Source: Amylostereum areolatum
Taxonomy: Eukaryota > Basidiomycota > Agaricomycetes > Russulales > Stereaceae
Length of the DNA stretch: 64,000 bases
Direction of reading: 5' to 3'
Assembly: GCA_012932865.1 (NCBI GenBank)
Contig: SAXG01000042.1
Coordinates: forward strand, 1-64,000
Below, one piece after another: positions 53,041-64,000 of the stretch. Numbering within the stretch: the first letter of the stretch is position 1; each line of letters starts with the position of its first letter. The position numbers and the translations under genes were made by a program. A model generated the notes under the pieces. That model was given only the letters and a program-made list of their open reading frames with translations, was not told where the DNA came from and did no database searches.

Positions 53041-54015
53041 TGCGGAGAATGCTGGTGGGGGGGTATGAAAAGAGGTTTGAACGAGGACGCAAAGCGCGGG
53101 GGAGGCATTATAAAGAGTCGAGCAGTGGCGTGGGCAGACAGAGAGACAAAGGAGTCCGGCTTTCGGGTCCGGCAGCGTGCACAGTAGCCACGTGGGATTG
53201 CATCTTGACTATACGATCTTTGGCTTCAACCAACAGGATAAAACACTTGTAGTTTGGTGACGGGTGGGAAGAAACGAGGTATGGCTGTATCCGACCGAAA
53301 ACACGGAGAACCCCTCAGAATGGGTCACAGATGATGATTAGGGGGATCCGAACAACCCACAGTATTGTGAGGTCGACGCGCTTCCGACGCGCTGGAGGGA
53401 CGGAGATGGAGGTTAGGAGGTCAAGGAAGAACGAGAACACAACTTAGCCGCTTCACAGCGGCATTTTTATCCCTATTTGCCTGACCAAACGTCTTTCGTA
53501 ACCATGCCTGTCTGCCAGTGACAGTTGTGGACTCATATTTATCAGTATTTATCCATGTGTACCTTGCCAAACTCCTCGTTCTGCAACTCGTTACCTCTCA
53601 TTACCGCCTCAGGCCTCAACCCCTCCCACCCACTGCGCTTCGCTTCACTTGACTATAACTAGAACTCGATTCATCCCCATCTCCAGGTCTCCCGGCTATG
53701 AGTTTCGCGTCACAATAATGTGCGCTTCCACTCGAGCTTTTCAGAGCTTTTCCTAAATTTCTTTCCCTCAGGCTCGTACGGTGACACGCGTCGGCTCTGT
53801 TGGTAGCGTGGATACTGCTGCCGCTGTCCAAGGCCAAGGGTACTTCCTCAGATGTTTCGCCCACCCTTCTACGTCGAGGTTTCCAACTCCCTTCAGATCC
53901 CTCCGGTGCTACCACGCCGGTTGCGTCCCTGGTTCTTGCACGTGGTGCCCGTGCTCTGCCACCTGCGCTCCCCCTGGTGCGACTCCTTTCTCTTGTCAAG
54001 CTTTTTTCTGAGTCC
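53041..54015. other. Divergent intergenic region
   Basis: About 1 kb lies between the minus-strand gene ending upstream and the WD40 gene. It may include 5' untranslated exons of the WD40 gene. No conserved coding frame was found. Confidence 0.3.
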
Positions 54016-55467
54016 ATGGTTTTACACTACACTCCTCGACGCCAGATCTCTGCACCTTCCAAGATAATATGCGCTGCTTTCAGTCACACTGGATCATACA
54101 TCGCTTATGGTACAGAGGATGGCAACGTCAAAGTGTGGGCTATGTCATCGCCCGCGACGAAGCCCGTCTTTGGGGCGCGTGCAACTTCGGCTATCCTATC
54201 TCTATCATGGACCCCCGGCTCCGACACCACGATCTTATTTGGCCTCTCTAACGGTCGTGTTGAATCTGCGACGAACCGAAATCGGGTGCGCACAGTCAAC
54301 CAGGCCTCTGTTAGTAGTCGAAGCTCATCACAACATGCAGGGTGGCGTCTTTGTCTCTGGATTCCACGCTCACACCGGGCCTGTGGATTGGCTCGTGCCC
54401 TCGGAATTATATTTTGTGTCTGCTTCGTCAGATGAGGTGCGCATATGGCATTACGACGATGGTGCAGGTACGTCTGCGCACCGGTCCACCTATATATCTA
54501 GTCTAATTAGTTTAGCGGACGGTCGGGGCCAGTGGGATTTGCGCCACGAAGTCGCTCGCCCAGTTCCCAGTGGTCCGTCACAGGGCGAGCGATTCCACGT
54601 CACAACGTTGCAGTGGTATATGGAAGGTGGTCAAACGTTCTTATTGATTGCATATATGCACCATGGTATTTGGTGTGTAAATCTCCCCATGGGGCCTGAC
54701 TTTATGCTTACTCTATTTGTTCAGGGTGTGGGATGTGCAAGCTCAGAAGCCACTTCGGGACATCCAGATTCCTCCTCTCATCGGAAGCGCTAGCCTGTGC
54801 ATCGAGAAACACCTTCTAGTGGTTTCAAACATGACGACCGGCTTTGATGTGTATAATTTTGCCCAAAACTCGGTAATAAGTCCCTTGGTCCACACCATAA
54901 ATGAGCGCCATGCACTTCCGGTCATATTTGTGCACAGAGGAAACACGATTTTGGGCGGGAGCGGCGTTGGCGAGGTAGATATGTGGGACTCCATGTCCGG
55001 GCGCCGCATCTTGTCTCTCTCGCATCTCGGTACGTACACGTCCTGACGAATATTGCCCCTTCTCTAATACTGTGCATAGACGATTTCCACGATGCGACTA
55101 CATTGTCCCTCGATGTGAGTTTCATGACCGATACTCTGGCGTTGACTCAGCGCGGATGCCCTTCATTATGCCAGGCCCATTACGACGATGCGCGCGATAT
55201 CTTCCACGTTGCGGCGGCGGTTCATTGTGTGGAACAAGGGAAGTCTTTCTTACAACTCTGGGACACTGGCACCTCCTCGCCCAATGAAGTCGCGACGGCG
55301 GTGAGTGTCTTGCTACCCTCAATCGGAAAACGCTCTGACAGGCGGGATTCCAGTCCACCCGCTGGGGCTTGAAGGTCTTTTCGTGTCTCGTTGTGGCTTT
55401 TGGTTGTGCCTTCTGTTATATCACCTTGGATTGGACCGCCGAGCTCGTCAAACTACTTCGTTTGTGA
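54016..55467 (+). CDS. WD40-repeat protein with C-terminal membrane anchor
   Basis: The ATG at 54016 gives MVLHYTPRRQISAPSKIICA. WD40-type blades follow: AAFSHTGSYIAYGTEDGNVK then VWAM; ILSLSWTPGSDTTILFGLSN; GFHAHTGPVDWLVPSELYFV then SASSDEVRIW; FRVWDVQAQKPLRDIQIP; VIFVHRGNTILGGSGVGEVD then MWDSMSGRRILSLSH; and YDDARDIFHVAAAVHC then FLQLWDTG. About six or seven blades suggest one propeller. After an intron at about 55301-55342 the last exon reads STRWGLKVFSCLVVAFGCAF then CYITLDWTAELVKLLRL and a TGA at 55467. This gives a hydrophobic C-terminal tail that would anchor the propeller to a membrane. Five or more introns of 45-60 bp were read by eye. The binding partner is unknown. Confidence 0.75.
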
Positions 55468-56088
55468 CGATGAGGCGGGCTTGCTGTCTGGTTACGTAAA
55501 CAATATAGGTCTTTGCTTGATATCCAAGTTGGATCTACTAAAGTATCAAGTACTTACGCGTACGGATTTATTGACTTAAAAAGCGCCGCCGGCCGCGGCC
55601 TTCAACCTTGCTCGTTCGCAGCTGTACATCTATCTATCTATCTATCTTAGATTTAGGCAATGACGGCGAACACGGTTCAGTTCACGAGGCAGGCAAGTCC
55701 AGTCATCTGCAAGCATTCAATACTCAAGCGACACTACAAACATTTGAATCCATATACAAACAAGTCCTTGACGAGCAGGCGAATGATCACAAATAGCTCC
55801 AACGGTAAGTCTATTGCCTTCACTTCAGCTTCTTCCCCCGCCGTCTACCTTTTATACTTATACTATGCCCTCAAGCTCACAGCGTTGTTCTATGCCCCTG
55901 CCGTCGACAGCTTCGACTCAAGTTTGTGCGATGTGCGCCGCTTACGCGTCCTGGACAGGCATCACATGCTCTTTTGCAGTTTCCCCTTCTCTTTCATCCC
56001 CGGCTCTTCACGAGTGGCACATAGCTTTGTCCGCAATACACTTTAAGTACGGCGGAGATGCTTGTCTCTGCGCGTACAGAGTTCCATC
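55468..56088. other. Intergenic region with CTAT microsatellite
   Basis: A (CTAT)n tract lies at about 55628-55646. A plus-strand frame from an ATG at 55865 (MPSSSQRCSMPLPSTASTQV) might be a 5' exon of the next gene but has no supporting motif. Confidence 0.35.
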
Positions 56089-57304
56089 ATGGCCCAAGTT
56101 CTCACTCGCAGACGTGTCCTTCAGCTCGCCAGAGAGGTGCGTCGTCGTCGGTACGCTGATGCATCACTCGGTACTCATCATCTTCGGACAGGCAGCTGCA
56201 AAGGCACAACTCATGGTACGCTCTACAGCACGCTCCATGGCTATGATACTGACTTTGCCATTAGCCCATTGTCGCAATGCTGAGCATCGATTCCGTCAAG
56301 GCCTACATGCGACTCTTTCAGGCCAAAAGAGCCCTTGCGAAGGCCCCAACAGATGTCCGGATTTGCGTTACGTGGGAGAGCGGCCTCCTTCAACTACTTC
56401 AGCGCTTACTTCCTTTGCTCACCCAACTTGTGTCCTTGGAGCTCGACATACCCGGTCTCCGTCGTTGGACGATGATGCCTATGGCGTTTGGGAACCTCAC
56501 CTACTTCAAAACCACCACTCTCCCCCATCTTACCGTGGCCATCATCGCTCAACGCAACCCTGGCCTTATCCATCTCTCTGTCGGGCCCTGCGATGCACCC
56601 TCACACCGCTGCCCTCTCGCGAAAATTCCCAATCGGTTGTGGGAAGAGCTGTCGGGGTCCCCTGGCTGTATCGACGATCTGGTGCTCAATAACCCGGTGA
56701 GGGCCTTACACGCCTCTTACAATCGATTCGACTCCCCTTGGAACCGCGTCACCCGCCTTGACGAACAACTCCTCAACTTCATCAACACCTATTACTCGGT
56801 CTCAACGTTCACCGTGGACATCATACCTACGTATCAGAACATTCTAGAGCGTATTGTATGCGCGGTCCCCTGCGTAGTGCGTCTCACAATATCCGAAAAT
56901 GTGTTCTGGCCATCTTTGAGAATTTCTTTTCTGTGGTTTACTGCGTAAGCTAAATTCTCCCGTAGCCTCCCAGCTCAATCAATATTCCTCCTCTGTGGAC
57001 ACAAATAGACCGCTGGAACGATGTATTCCTGTACATGAAACACCTTGAGATCTTCGCTATGAAGATATTCGGCCCGTTGGATTGGGGTGCCAACGGCAAG
57101 TACTCCCTTGTCAATTCCTGGCTCGCATCCATGCGCAATATCGATGACACCGGTGATCATCCAACTTTACGACGGTTCGTCGTGTGGTCGCGCGCTGCTG
57201 AAGGGTTCGGGGATCTTGATGTGTGGCAGAAGTCTGCTTACGGCGTGTGGGAGCTCGTATTTGCGATCTCTGACCAAGACGACATGGACATCACATTCTG
57301 GTAG
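56089..57304 (+). CDS. F-box/LRR-like protein (exon edges uncertain)
   Basis: The start at 56089 gives MAQVLTRRRVLQLARE. Two short introns lead to AAAKAQLM and PIVAMLSIDSVKAYMRLFQA. The body has leucine-rich blocks (LLPLLTQLVSLELDIPGLRR, NLTYFKTTTLPHLTVAIIAQ, NPGLIHLSVGPCD, AVPCVVRLTISENVFWPSL). A last exon reads IPPLWTQIDRWNDVFLYMKH, LEIFAMKIFGPLDW and RRFVVWSRAAEGFGDLDVWQ to a TAG at 57304. This resembles the LRR-like half of basidiomycete F-box proteins, but no F-box was found. Joining the last two exons needs a very short intron (about 29 bp at 56947-56976), so either the splice is misread or the gene is damaged. Confidence 0.5.
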
Positions 57305-57965
57305 GACATCATATCGTCATGGTTTGCGGTGCACTAAGATCTGTTTTACAGTGCGCAGAAGATGTAACTTTATCTCCCTCATGCCTCATAAATTCGACCT
57401 TCGACCTTCGACCTTCTCGTACTTGACTTTTGTTTTACACACGTTCCATAACCATATTCTACCGCTGACAGCTACGTATAAGTACCTACAATTAATAGCC
57501 GAGCGCCGAGTGCTCATATTGCATTGTACCGACGTCATTTGCCGTCTACGTAATCGTTACATTGTTCGCGCTCAGCTGACCTCTCGGCCCTGTTGGCTGT
57601 TGCTATTCTCTTTGCAAGCGCTAGCTTGTTTCGAACGCCCCGCTTCCTGCAACCTCCTCCATCTCACTGGCCACGCACGCCGTCTGTACGCATCAATGTC
57701 ATTTCTCGATAGTCACCTTCAATCGGTGTCCTTTGTTCTTATTCAATGGACAAGGCCTAGGTTTTGGTCTGGCAGTTGTAAGTGGCTTTGTCTTTGTACC
57801 AGCTTTGTTATGGCTTAAGTATTCCCCTCGGCATTTTTTTCGACACCCACGTCTCCTCCTATGCCCACGTCGCCGCTTTTCAGTGCATCTTATATCGAAA
57901 TATCGAAGGTGAGCACTACCTGACTTATCGTTATTGGGTCTTCGCTAACACACGACTTGTACAAG
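57305..57965. other. Intergenic region
   Basis: No gene is recognised. Confidence 0.3.
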
Positions 57966-59897
57966 ATGGATGGCGCGACCTTCTCCCAACTCGAGGCCAT
58001 CATACGCCAACACCCCAAAGCCCACATCGACAATGAAGGCGTTGCGTGGATACCCAAGCTCGAAATGGAAGCCTTCGTAAACAAGTCTTATCCCAATGCC
58101 GATGCCGTCAAGGTCGCCTTGACGAATATGCCGGACAAGCTGAACACCGAAGACTTGCTTAGCATCATACGAAACATCCAGCCACTGACGAAGGAGAGGC
58201 CCACATCGACGGCGTGCGTATTCCTCATCCCACCGTTACTGCTTATTGCCTGTATGTGCTAACGTGACCTCTCGCAGGGACAAACGGCCCCCCTCAGAGT
58301 ATCATCAGGTCTCGAGACTGCAGGCTCAGGTGAACGATCTGGAAAATGCCACAACGGCGAGCAAGGATGGTCTCGAACAGATAGATGTTCGGTTGTCGAG
58401 GTTGCAGGAGCAAGTGGATAGTCTCGCGAAGGCGTTGGTACGTCGTCGAGTTCAGTGACTCTCACATTGTCCCAAGCTAACGGCAGACTCCGGGTCCCCA
58501 GAAGTGCGTCGCGTCGTCGTCATCGGCAGACGACGTACGCTCGGATATACGCACACTCTCAGCGCAGATGAGCCGCAATAATGATAGCATCAAGGCGCTC
58601 TTTAGGCGTATGTTCCATAGCCATCGGCGTTGAATCAATCATTAACGGTCAAAACAGCGTACATGACCTCTATCACCAAACACCTCCAATCGCTACCCAT
58701 GGACATCGAGAGCCTATTGGACGACCAGAATAAAGTACTGAAAGGGATCGGAGAGCACAAGTTTGGCGAGCGTTCTAAAGCTATCCACTCGAGTCTGGAT
58801 ATCGTACTAGGAGAGATCCGAGCCGTGCGAGGCCTGTCCGCTGATTCCTATTCCAAGGTGAACGACCTTGAAAGTGCCGTAACTAGTCTTCCTTCTTCCA
58901 TGCAGGCCATGGTGGAAAGCTCATCCGAAAACATGATGCAACTCTTCCAAAGTCCACACTCGCTCGAGCCAACATCGCGGAATCAAACCGCGCCCCCCAG
59001 TCTGGACCAAGAACTCGCGTCTGACGGCTCTTTAGGACGCATTTCTGCCACAGGGAGCGACTTTCAGGAGGAGGTTGGTGCCAAAGCGAGAGTAAGTCCC
59101 AATCATCTTCAACATGGAATGCTTTCACGGCTGGATCGCAGGGAGAGATCGAGTCCTCACTCACGGATGACAAGGAATCGGAAGGCTCAGGGTGCGACAC
59201 AGACAGTGGTAGCATAGGTGACAAGCACGATGAGAAGGTTGAGGACGCATTGGCGGTGAGCTCTTGTTCACTCTCCTGTGTTATGCCATTAAGGCGTTGC
59301 GTAAGGTCACGGAGGATGATATGGCGCAGGATCCTTCATGCGAAGGCATCTACACTTCGACGAACACCGTTTCATCTATGTCCAGCAGCTCAACCGGTGG
59401 CCAATGCGCGGACGAGTCCGCACTGAGTACGACCGAATCGCAGTCTCTTGGTGTGAGGTTCTATGTTCCGACCTAAGAGTGGATCTAACCATGTAGCGTT
59501 CAGGCCGGTGTCCTGAGACAAGCAAATGCAACACACGGCGAACCCACGCAGCAGGATACGCCCACCCAACAACTGTACGCGGAGACTTATCAATTCCGGG
59601 CGCTCGCTGGGACGTTTTCCCAGAAGATGGACGTACGTTGTATCTTTTTGATCCCAAAGGTATGGACATCATCTCTCACACATTTAACAGGATATGGTAG
59701 CTTTCACCAAACCAGGCCTCTCTCGGTCGGCGAATCTGTTTTGTTCGCGAGCCCTATACCTTTCATTTCCTCTTTGTGTCGTGATGGCGTGCTATGCCGC
59801 CGTTGCTACTTTGCCGTTCTCGAAGCCTCCCCCTGTTCCCCTCTCCGACCCTTCCTTCGAAGGACAGACTCTTTTCCAAGCCTTTCACCGCCCGTGA
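57966..59897 (+). CDS. Coiled-coil protein with C-terminal transmembrane segment
   Basis: The ATG at 57966 reads MDGATFSQLEAIIRQHPKAH then VNKSYPNADAVKVALTNMPD. Five or more short introns follow. Coiled-coil blocks include SRLQAQVNDLENATTASKDG, RLSRLQEQVDSLAKAL, SDIRTLSAQMSRNNDSIKAL and DIVLGEIRAVRGLSADSYSK. The middle is acidic and Ser-rich. Near the C-terminus an exon with QLYAETYQFRALAGTFSQKM is joined across an intron at about 59636-59693 to KPGLSRSANLFCSRALYLSF. That leads into a hydrophobic helix (PLCVVMACYAAVATLPF) and the tail PPVPLSDPSFEGQTLFQAFH with a TGA at 59897. It is likely a tail-anchored membrane protein with a cytosolic coiled coil. The family is unknown. It has no terminal PPPx signature that would mark a KASH protein. 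Confidence 0.6.
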
Positions 59898-61497
59898 GCC
59901 CTCGATGCCACTGATCCCCTCATGTACAACACTTCTTTACATTTTTACAAATAAGCCGGTCCTTGCGGAGCCGGAGAGGACTATTCATCCTTTGACGCAT
60001 CGGGGTATCAGTCCCTTGTCATGCCTCTCCTTTCTCGGTCTGAATGTCGGATCGCTTTAACAAACCTTTCTTTGTTACCACCAACCTCATATAACGCTGC
60101 CACATACTCGACGCTGCTCTCTCACCTTTTCTCACCCATGGACACCCCTCTGCCACCACGCACTCCTCCAGTTAAACGATCCAAACGTAAAGAACCGCAT
60201 GATGCTCCCGACGAAAGGAGAAGGTCAAAACGGTCTCGTACGACGGAGACGGGTTCCGAGATCGCAGATGAATCCGACGGCAAGGTCAGTCCGATACGTG
60301 TGGCCCGGCGTACCAGCATTAATAGCTCTGCCTTTCCAGATTGGCCGTGGTACCGCACCGGTCCCTCCCGAAAGGGCACGGAAAAAACGGCCCAGAAAAT
60401 CTGTAAGCCCTTGACCAATGTTACGAGTTTTCAACCGAGTTCATGTATTGCAGACCCGTGGACGACATGCCACCATAACACCTCGCGAGACAAGGGCTCA
60501 ACGGAACACTGCTACAGACAATATGGACGTGGATTTCGATGAGGATCCCATGATCGTGTCACCCCCGGCCAGTACGATCCGCAGCAGGCAACAAGTTCAA
60601 GCCCCACATATGTCCCCACCTTCGACGGTAGCAGAAGGTGCTCGATGCGACGGACAAAATGCTGAAGAGCGGCTCGCCGCTGCGCTCGACGACCAACGAT
60701 GGCTATCAGACGGACCTCCTGAGCAAATCTCTGAGCAAGCAACGTTTCATCAGAGCGCTCAAGAACGGCTCTCTTCTGCTTTGGACGACCAACATTGGTT
60801 ATTGGAGGAACAAGTCCCAAGCCAAGTCTCAGCGGGCCACCTCACCCCGAACCCATCTACATCGGACCGCGCCTCTTCCATCCATCATGATTCTCCGCAA
60901 CGATCCCTACCTGACCCTCCACACCCCCATGCCTCGGCCACGCCCAACGCTCACCAAACGGGAGAAGAATTCGAGCTGCCCCAAAGCGAGGGCGAGCGAG
61001 AACGTCTACGCACAGATGCCATACGCAAGATCTTGGAAAACGAAAGGATCCAAGCGGAGGGACGCGAACAGCTTAGGACCAACAACGCACCTCGGGCCGA
61101 AGAGCCAGAAGGCCAGCGCGAGCCGGAGCACGCCGAGAAGATACGTATGGTTCAAGAGGAGGAGAAGCGCCAGGCGGAAGAACAGAATCGACAGAACGCA
61201 CTCGCTAAAGTCGAAGCCCAACGGCAAGCAGAAGAGCATGAACGTCAGCGCGAGCAGGAGCGCATCGAGGCGTCACGCCAGGCCGAGGAAGAGGAGCGAG
61301 CAAGAGCGGAAGAAGAAGAACGACAGCGTCAAGCCGACGCTCAACGCGAGCGGGAGCATCTCGAGGCGTTGCGTCAGGTGCAGGAGGAGGCCAGGCGCCA
61401 AGCGGAAGAATACAAGCGACTGAACGCGCTCGCTCAAGCCGAATCCAAACGTCAAGCAGAAGAGCAGGAACGTCGGCGTGAGCAAGAGCGCATCGAG

Positions 61498-61743
61498 GCG
61501 TTACGCCAGGCCGAGGAGGAGGAGCGCGCAAGGGCGGAAGAGCAGGAACAACAGTGACAAGCCGAAGCCCAACGTCAAGTAGAGGAGCGGGAACGTCAGC
61601 GCGAGCAGGAGCGCATTGAGGCGTTACGCCAGGCCGAGGAGGAGGAGCGCGCAAGGGCGGAAGAGCAGGAACAACAGCGACAAGCCGAAGCCCAACGTCA
61701 AGCAGATGAGCATGAACGTCAGCGCGAGCAGGAACGCATCGAG
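61498..61743 (+). repeat. Near-identical 123-bp tandem units (41 codons)
   Basis: The block beginning GCGTTACGCCAGGCCGAGGA at 61498 is repeated at 61621 with only a few changes, one of which makes the TGA at 61555. More diverged units extend over about 61130-62340. Confidence 0.8.
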
Positions 61744-62799
61744 GCGTCGCGCCAGGCCGAGGAGGCGAAAAAACAGGAGCGACAGCGTCAAGCCGCCGCC
61801 CAACGCCAACGGGCTGAAGAGCAGCAGCGTCAGCGAGAGCAGGAACGTGCAGAGGAGATACGCAAGATGCGGGAGGAGATAAGGCGCCAGGCAGAAGAGC
61901 AGGAATGACAGCACGCACTTGCTCAAGCCGAAACCCGACGTCAAGCCGAAGAGCAGGAACGCCAGCGCGAGCAAGAACACATCGAGACAATGCGCAACAT
62001 CCGAGACCGAGCCACGCGCCTGGCGGAAGATCGAGATCGACAGCGTCAAGTCGAAGCTCAACGCCAGGCCGAGGAGGAAGAACGTCGGCGCGGGCAGGAG
62101 CGCACCGAGGAGTCGCGCAAATTTCAGGAGGAGACAGGGCGCCAGGCGGAAGAACGGGATCGACAACACGCACTCGCTCAAGCCGAAGCCCAACATCAAG
62201 CGGAACTCCGCAAAATCAAAGAAAAGGCCCAAGAGCAACGACTTGAGCGTGAGCGGGCTCACGCGGAAGAATCACGTCGAGTGCACGAAGCCAGACTTCA
62301 ACGTGAACAAGAACGGGAGGAAGAGTTACGCAAAAAGAAGGAGAACACCTATTTGCTTGCTCGTTATCTAGGGCAAACGCTAGGCGGCCGAACTCCCCAA
62401 GAGAGCATGAACCTTGGCAAACAAAAACAGGCCGAGCTTGGGGGCACTGGCAGAGGTTCCTCTCCTTCGCTGCCATTTCCCCCGTCAGACCCCCCCGTTT
62501 TCCCACCTCTGCACCCTGACACACTCCTAGCGCTTATCCAGGATAAGCTCCCTCCAGATATCTCAGGGCCTCTGTATGAGGAATTGGCTGCGCGAGACAA
62601 ACACGCTCGAGTTCATGAGGAATATGAGGAAGCCATGACGCTACAAGAATCCCTGGAGAGACCCCGTCTTCTGGACAGTAGCATCTTGGTGAGCTAGAAA
62701 TCTTCATCGTACAGTTGTGCATCACTAAGTCGATTTACGTGTTGCAAGAACCCTCCAGTCGACGCCGACGTGATCATGAAAAACACAGCACCATCCTCC

Positions 62800-62965
62800 T
62801 TCCGCCCGCTCGCAGGGCTATCATTCCCCCTCCCCGTCGCAGGACCGTCATTCCCCCGCCCCGTCGCAGGACCATCATCCTCACGCCCCATCGCAGGACC
62901 GTCATCCACACGCCCGTCCGCACGACCATCTTCACCCCATGCCCTCGCAGGACCGTCGGATATAC
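62800..62965 (+). repeat. Minisatellite of about 27-30 bp encoding RPVAGPS-type repeats
   Basis: Five to six imperfect units with the core CCCGTCGCAGGACC run in frame with the surrounding protein. Confidence 0.7.
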
Positions 62966-64000
62966 CAGCTCCTTCGGGACTAAGCACACCACCCCCTCCG
63001 TCGCTGGGTGTGCAAGGTGGTCACGAGGTTCTCATTTATCAAGCTCGGGCCATGCTTGCTAAGGATCGCGCCGCTCGAGAGAAAGACAGGCAGGACCACT
63101 GCAAGACACAAGACAACTTCAGAAGACTCGAGGAAGAGACAAAGAAAAACCTGGGCATGCTCCAGGCTACAATTGCGGCTCTAAAAGAGACTACCGAGCG
63201 TCCACTCGCTCCACCTCCTGACGAGGACGAGGGTGGGGCAGATGACGAGGGTGATTCCTTGAGGCCGCCCAAAGCGAAGGCTCGTCGCGCTTTGCGGAAG
63301 AAACCTGCATCAGAAAAGGACCCAAGTTGTACAGTTCTTAGTGTACGTCGCGCACCGCCTCCCTCGTAGAATTGTTTCGCTGACTTCATTTTTAGCGAGC
63401 TGTCAGAGCATTTGTCAAGGATCTATTCAAGGTGCAAGGCCCCGCATCGCTTAAGAACGACGACATGCTCGATTCATTATACGTGCCCCTCCCGTCCGAG
63501 GAAATCGCTTCGTGGGAGCGAGGCGAGTGGGTGGTGACCGCGAACCACTGGCGATACGATTTGAGTCGTGAACCAGAGAAGTTTCGGTTCAACCAGGTCG
63601 CCCGCAAGGTCGCCGCGGATGCCTTTCTAGCGCGGGTTGTCGGGACCACCTTCCAACTGAACGACAACGATTGGGAACTAGACCAAGAAGCTCTCCGTCC
63701 TCATGTGGTCGAGCAGGCCATCAAGACGTACCTCGGAACCTTAGCGCGTCCTTATCGTCACAGGATTAAGGGTTTGACGGCGGAGGATCGGGAGTGTATG
63801 GAGCGGGCATCCGCGCTCTACCAGCGGCGTTGGTCGGTAAGCGCTCCATCTTTACTGGGAACGATGGTTCACTGACAAGTTTCTACAGCTTTACAAAAGC
63901 CGTACCTGGGTCCTCGAATACTTTCCAACTTTGCAACCTTGGTATCATTGGTTTCGGGATCACTTCACTGCTGGCCATATGAGCGGCGATGAAACAGATG

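Larger units (their letters stand above)
60138..64000 (+). pseudogene. Large Glu/Arg/Gln-rich repeat protein, interrupted by two TGA codons, cut by window end
   Basis: The ATG at 60138 reads MDTPLPPRTPPVKRSKRKEP, with nuclear-localisation-like clusters (RRRSKRSR, RARKKRPRK). After two introns an open frame runs from about 60472 through tandem repeats of about 41 residues (EEQERQREQERIEALRQAEE type), predicted to form one long charged helix. In-frame TGA codons occur at 61555-61557 and 61906-61908; the matching codon in neighbouring repeats is CGA. Beyond them the same frame continues to LARYLGQTLGGRTPQESMN and SILV (about 62690). Further exons carry a minisatellite-coded RPVAGPS-type region (about 62800-62965), a helical part, and a C-terminal domain (RAVRAFVKDLFKV, EEIASWERGEWVVT, RTWVLEYFPTLQPWYHWF, MSGDETD). 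That domain matches my recollection of a multicopy agaricomycete family ending in GMSSDESD-like motifs. Either this allele is a pseudogene, or the stops reflect errors or readthrough. Confidence 0.65.

Noticed and set aside
55814..56692. Plus-strand open frame of 292 codons
   Set aside because: It overlaps the LRR-like exons in another frame and has Ser/His/Pro-rich, non-conserved content; the frame with leucine-rich repeats is preferred.
57966..59897. KASH protein partnering the nearby SUN protein
   Set aside because: The segment after the transmembrane helix is longer than a KASH peptide and does not end in PPPx; kept only as a membrane coiled-coil protein.
1..64000. tRNA, rRNA or snRNA genes
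   Set aside because: No convincing cloverleaf with a GTTCRA-type arm and acceptor stem, or other conserved RNA core, was found by eye; a covariance search would be needed to exclude them.

Overview
The window looks like chromosomal DNA from an agaricomycete basidiomycete, possibly polypore-like. The reasons are dense genes broken by many GT-AG introns of about 50-60 bp, and protein families typical of these fungi: membrane-anchored GH76-like proteins, SUN-domain, WD40, F-box and MYND proteins, and a TET/JBP-like 2OG-Fe(II) dioxygenase. No viral, bacterial, rRNA, tRNA or CRISPR features were seen. All gene models were read by eye from spliced reading frames, so exon edges are approximate.

Left part (1-30 kb). 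After the 5' end of a mitochondrial glycine carrier (HEM25-like, minus strand) comes a tandem family of eight GH76-like genes. Five are on the plus strand (1.1-3.6, 5.2-7.6, 8.1-10.7, 11.4-14.0 and 17.3-19.6 kb) and three on the minus strand (20.1-22.7, 23.8-26.4 and 27.3-29.9 kb). The two sets converge at about 19.6-20.1 kb. Each encodes a signal peptide, a six-hairpin GH76-like ectodomain, a Ser/Pro or Ser/Asn stalk, one transmembrane helix followed by an Arg cluster, and a cytoplasmic tail with a [DE]PF-type motif, an amphipathic helix and, in seven of eight, a C-terminal PPxY motif. The array is interrupted by two housekeeping genes, KGD4 (15.0-15.4 kb) and proteasome alpha-1 (15.6-16.7 kb), and by a 0.7-kb element with long terminal inverted repeats (14.05-14.75 kb).

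Middle part (30-45 kb). This is a repeat- and pseudogene-rich stretch. It holds a purine-rich cluster of GAAAAAG-type motifs, a diverged tandem repeat of about 400 bp, and a segmental duplication carrying a small protein gene plus a MYND zinc-finger gene. Between the two copies lies a broken ribosomal protein eL22 copy. Further on are an unknown two-exon gene, a 5'-truncated EF-1alpha pseudogene with an in-frame stop, and a TET/JBP-like dioxygenase with frame breaks.

Right part (45-64 kb). On the minus strand are an F-box/LRR-type protein, a SUN-domain protein, a membrane/coiled-coil protein, and two unknown genes, one with an exon duplication. On the plus strand are a WD40 protein with a C-terminal membrane anchor, an F-box/LRR-like protein, a coiled-coil protein with a C-terminal transmembrane segment, and a large Glu/Arg/Gln-rich repeat protein interrupted by two CGA-to-TGA stops and cut off by the window end.

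The most interesting unit is the GH76-like array: wall-facing glycosidase-like ectodomains coupled to a conserved cytosolic tail that could recruit an Rsp5/Nedd4-type ubiquitin ligase. In all copies where it can be read, the first Asp of the usual GH76 catalytic Asp pair appears as Ser.
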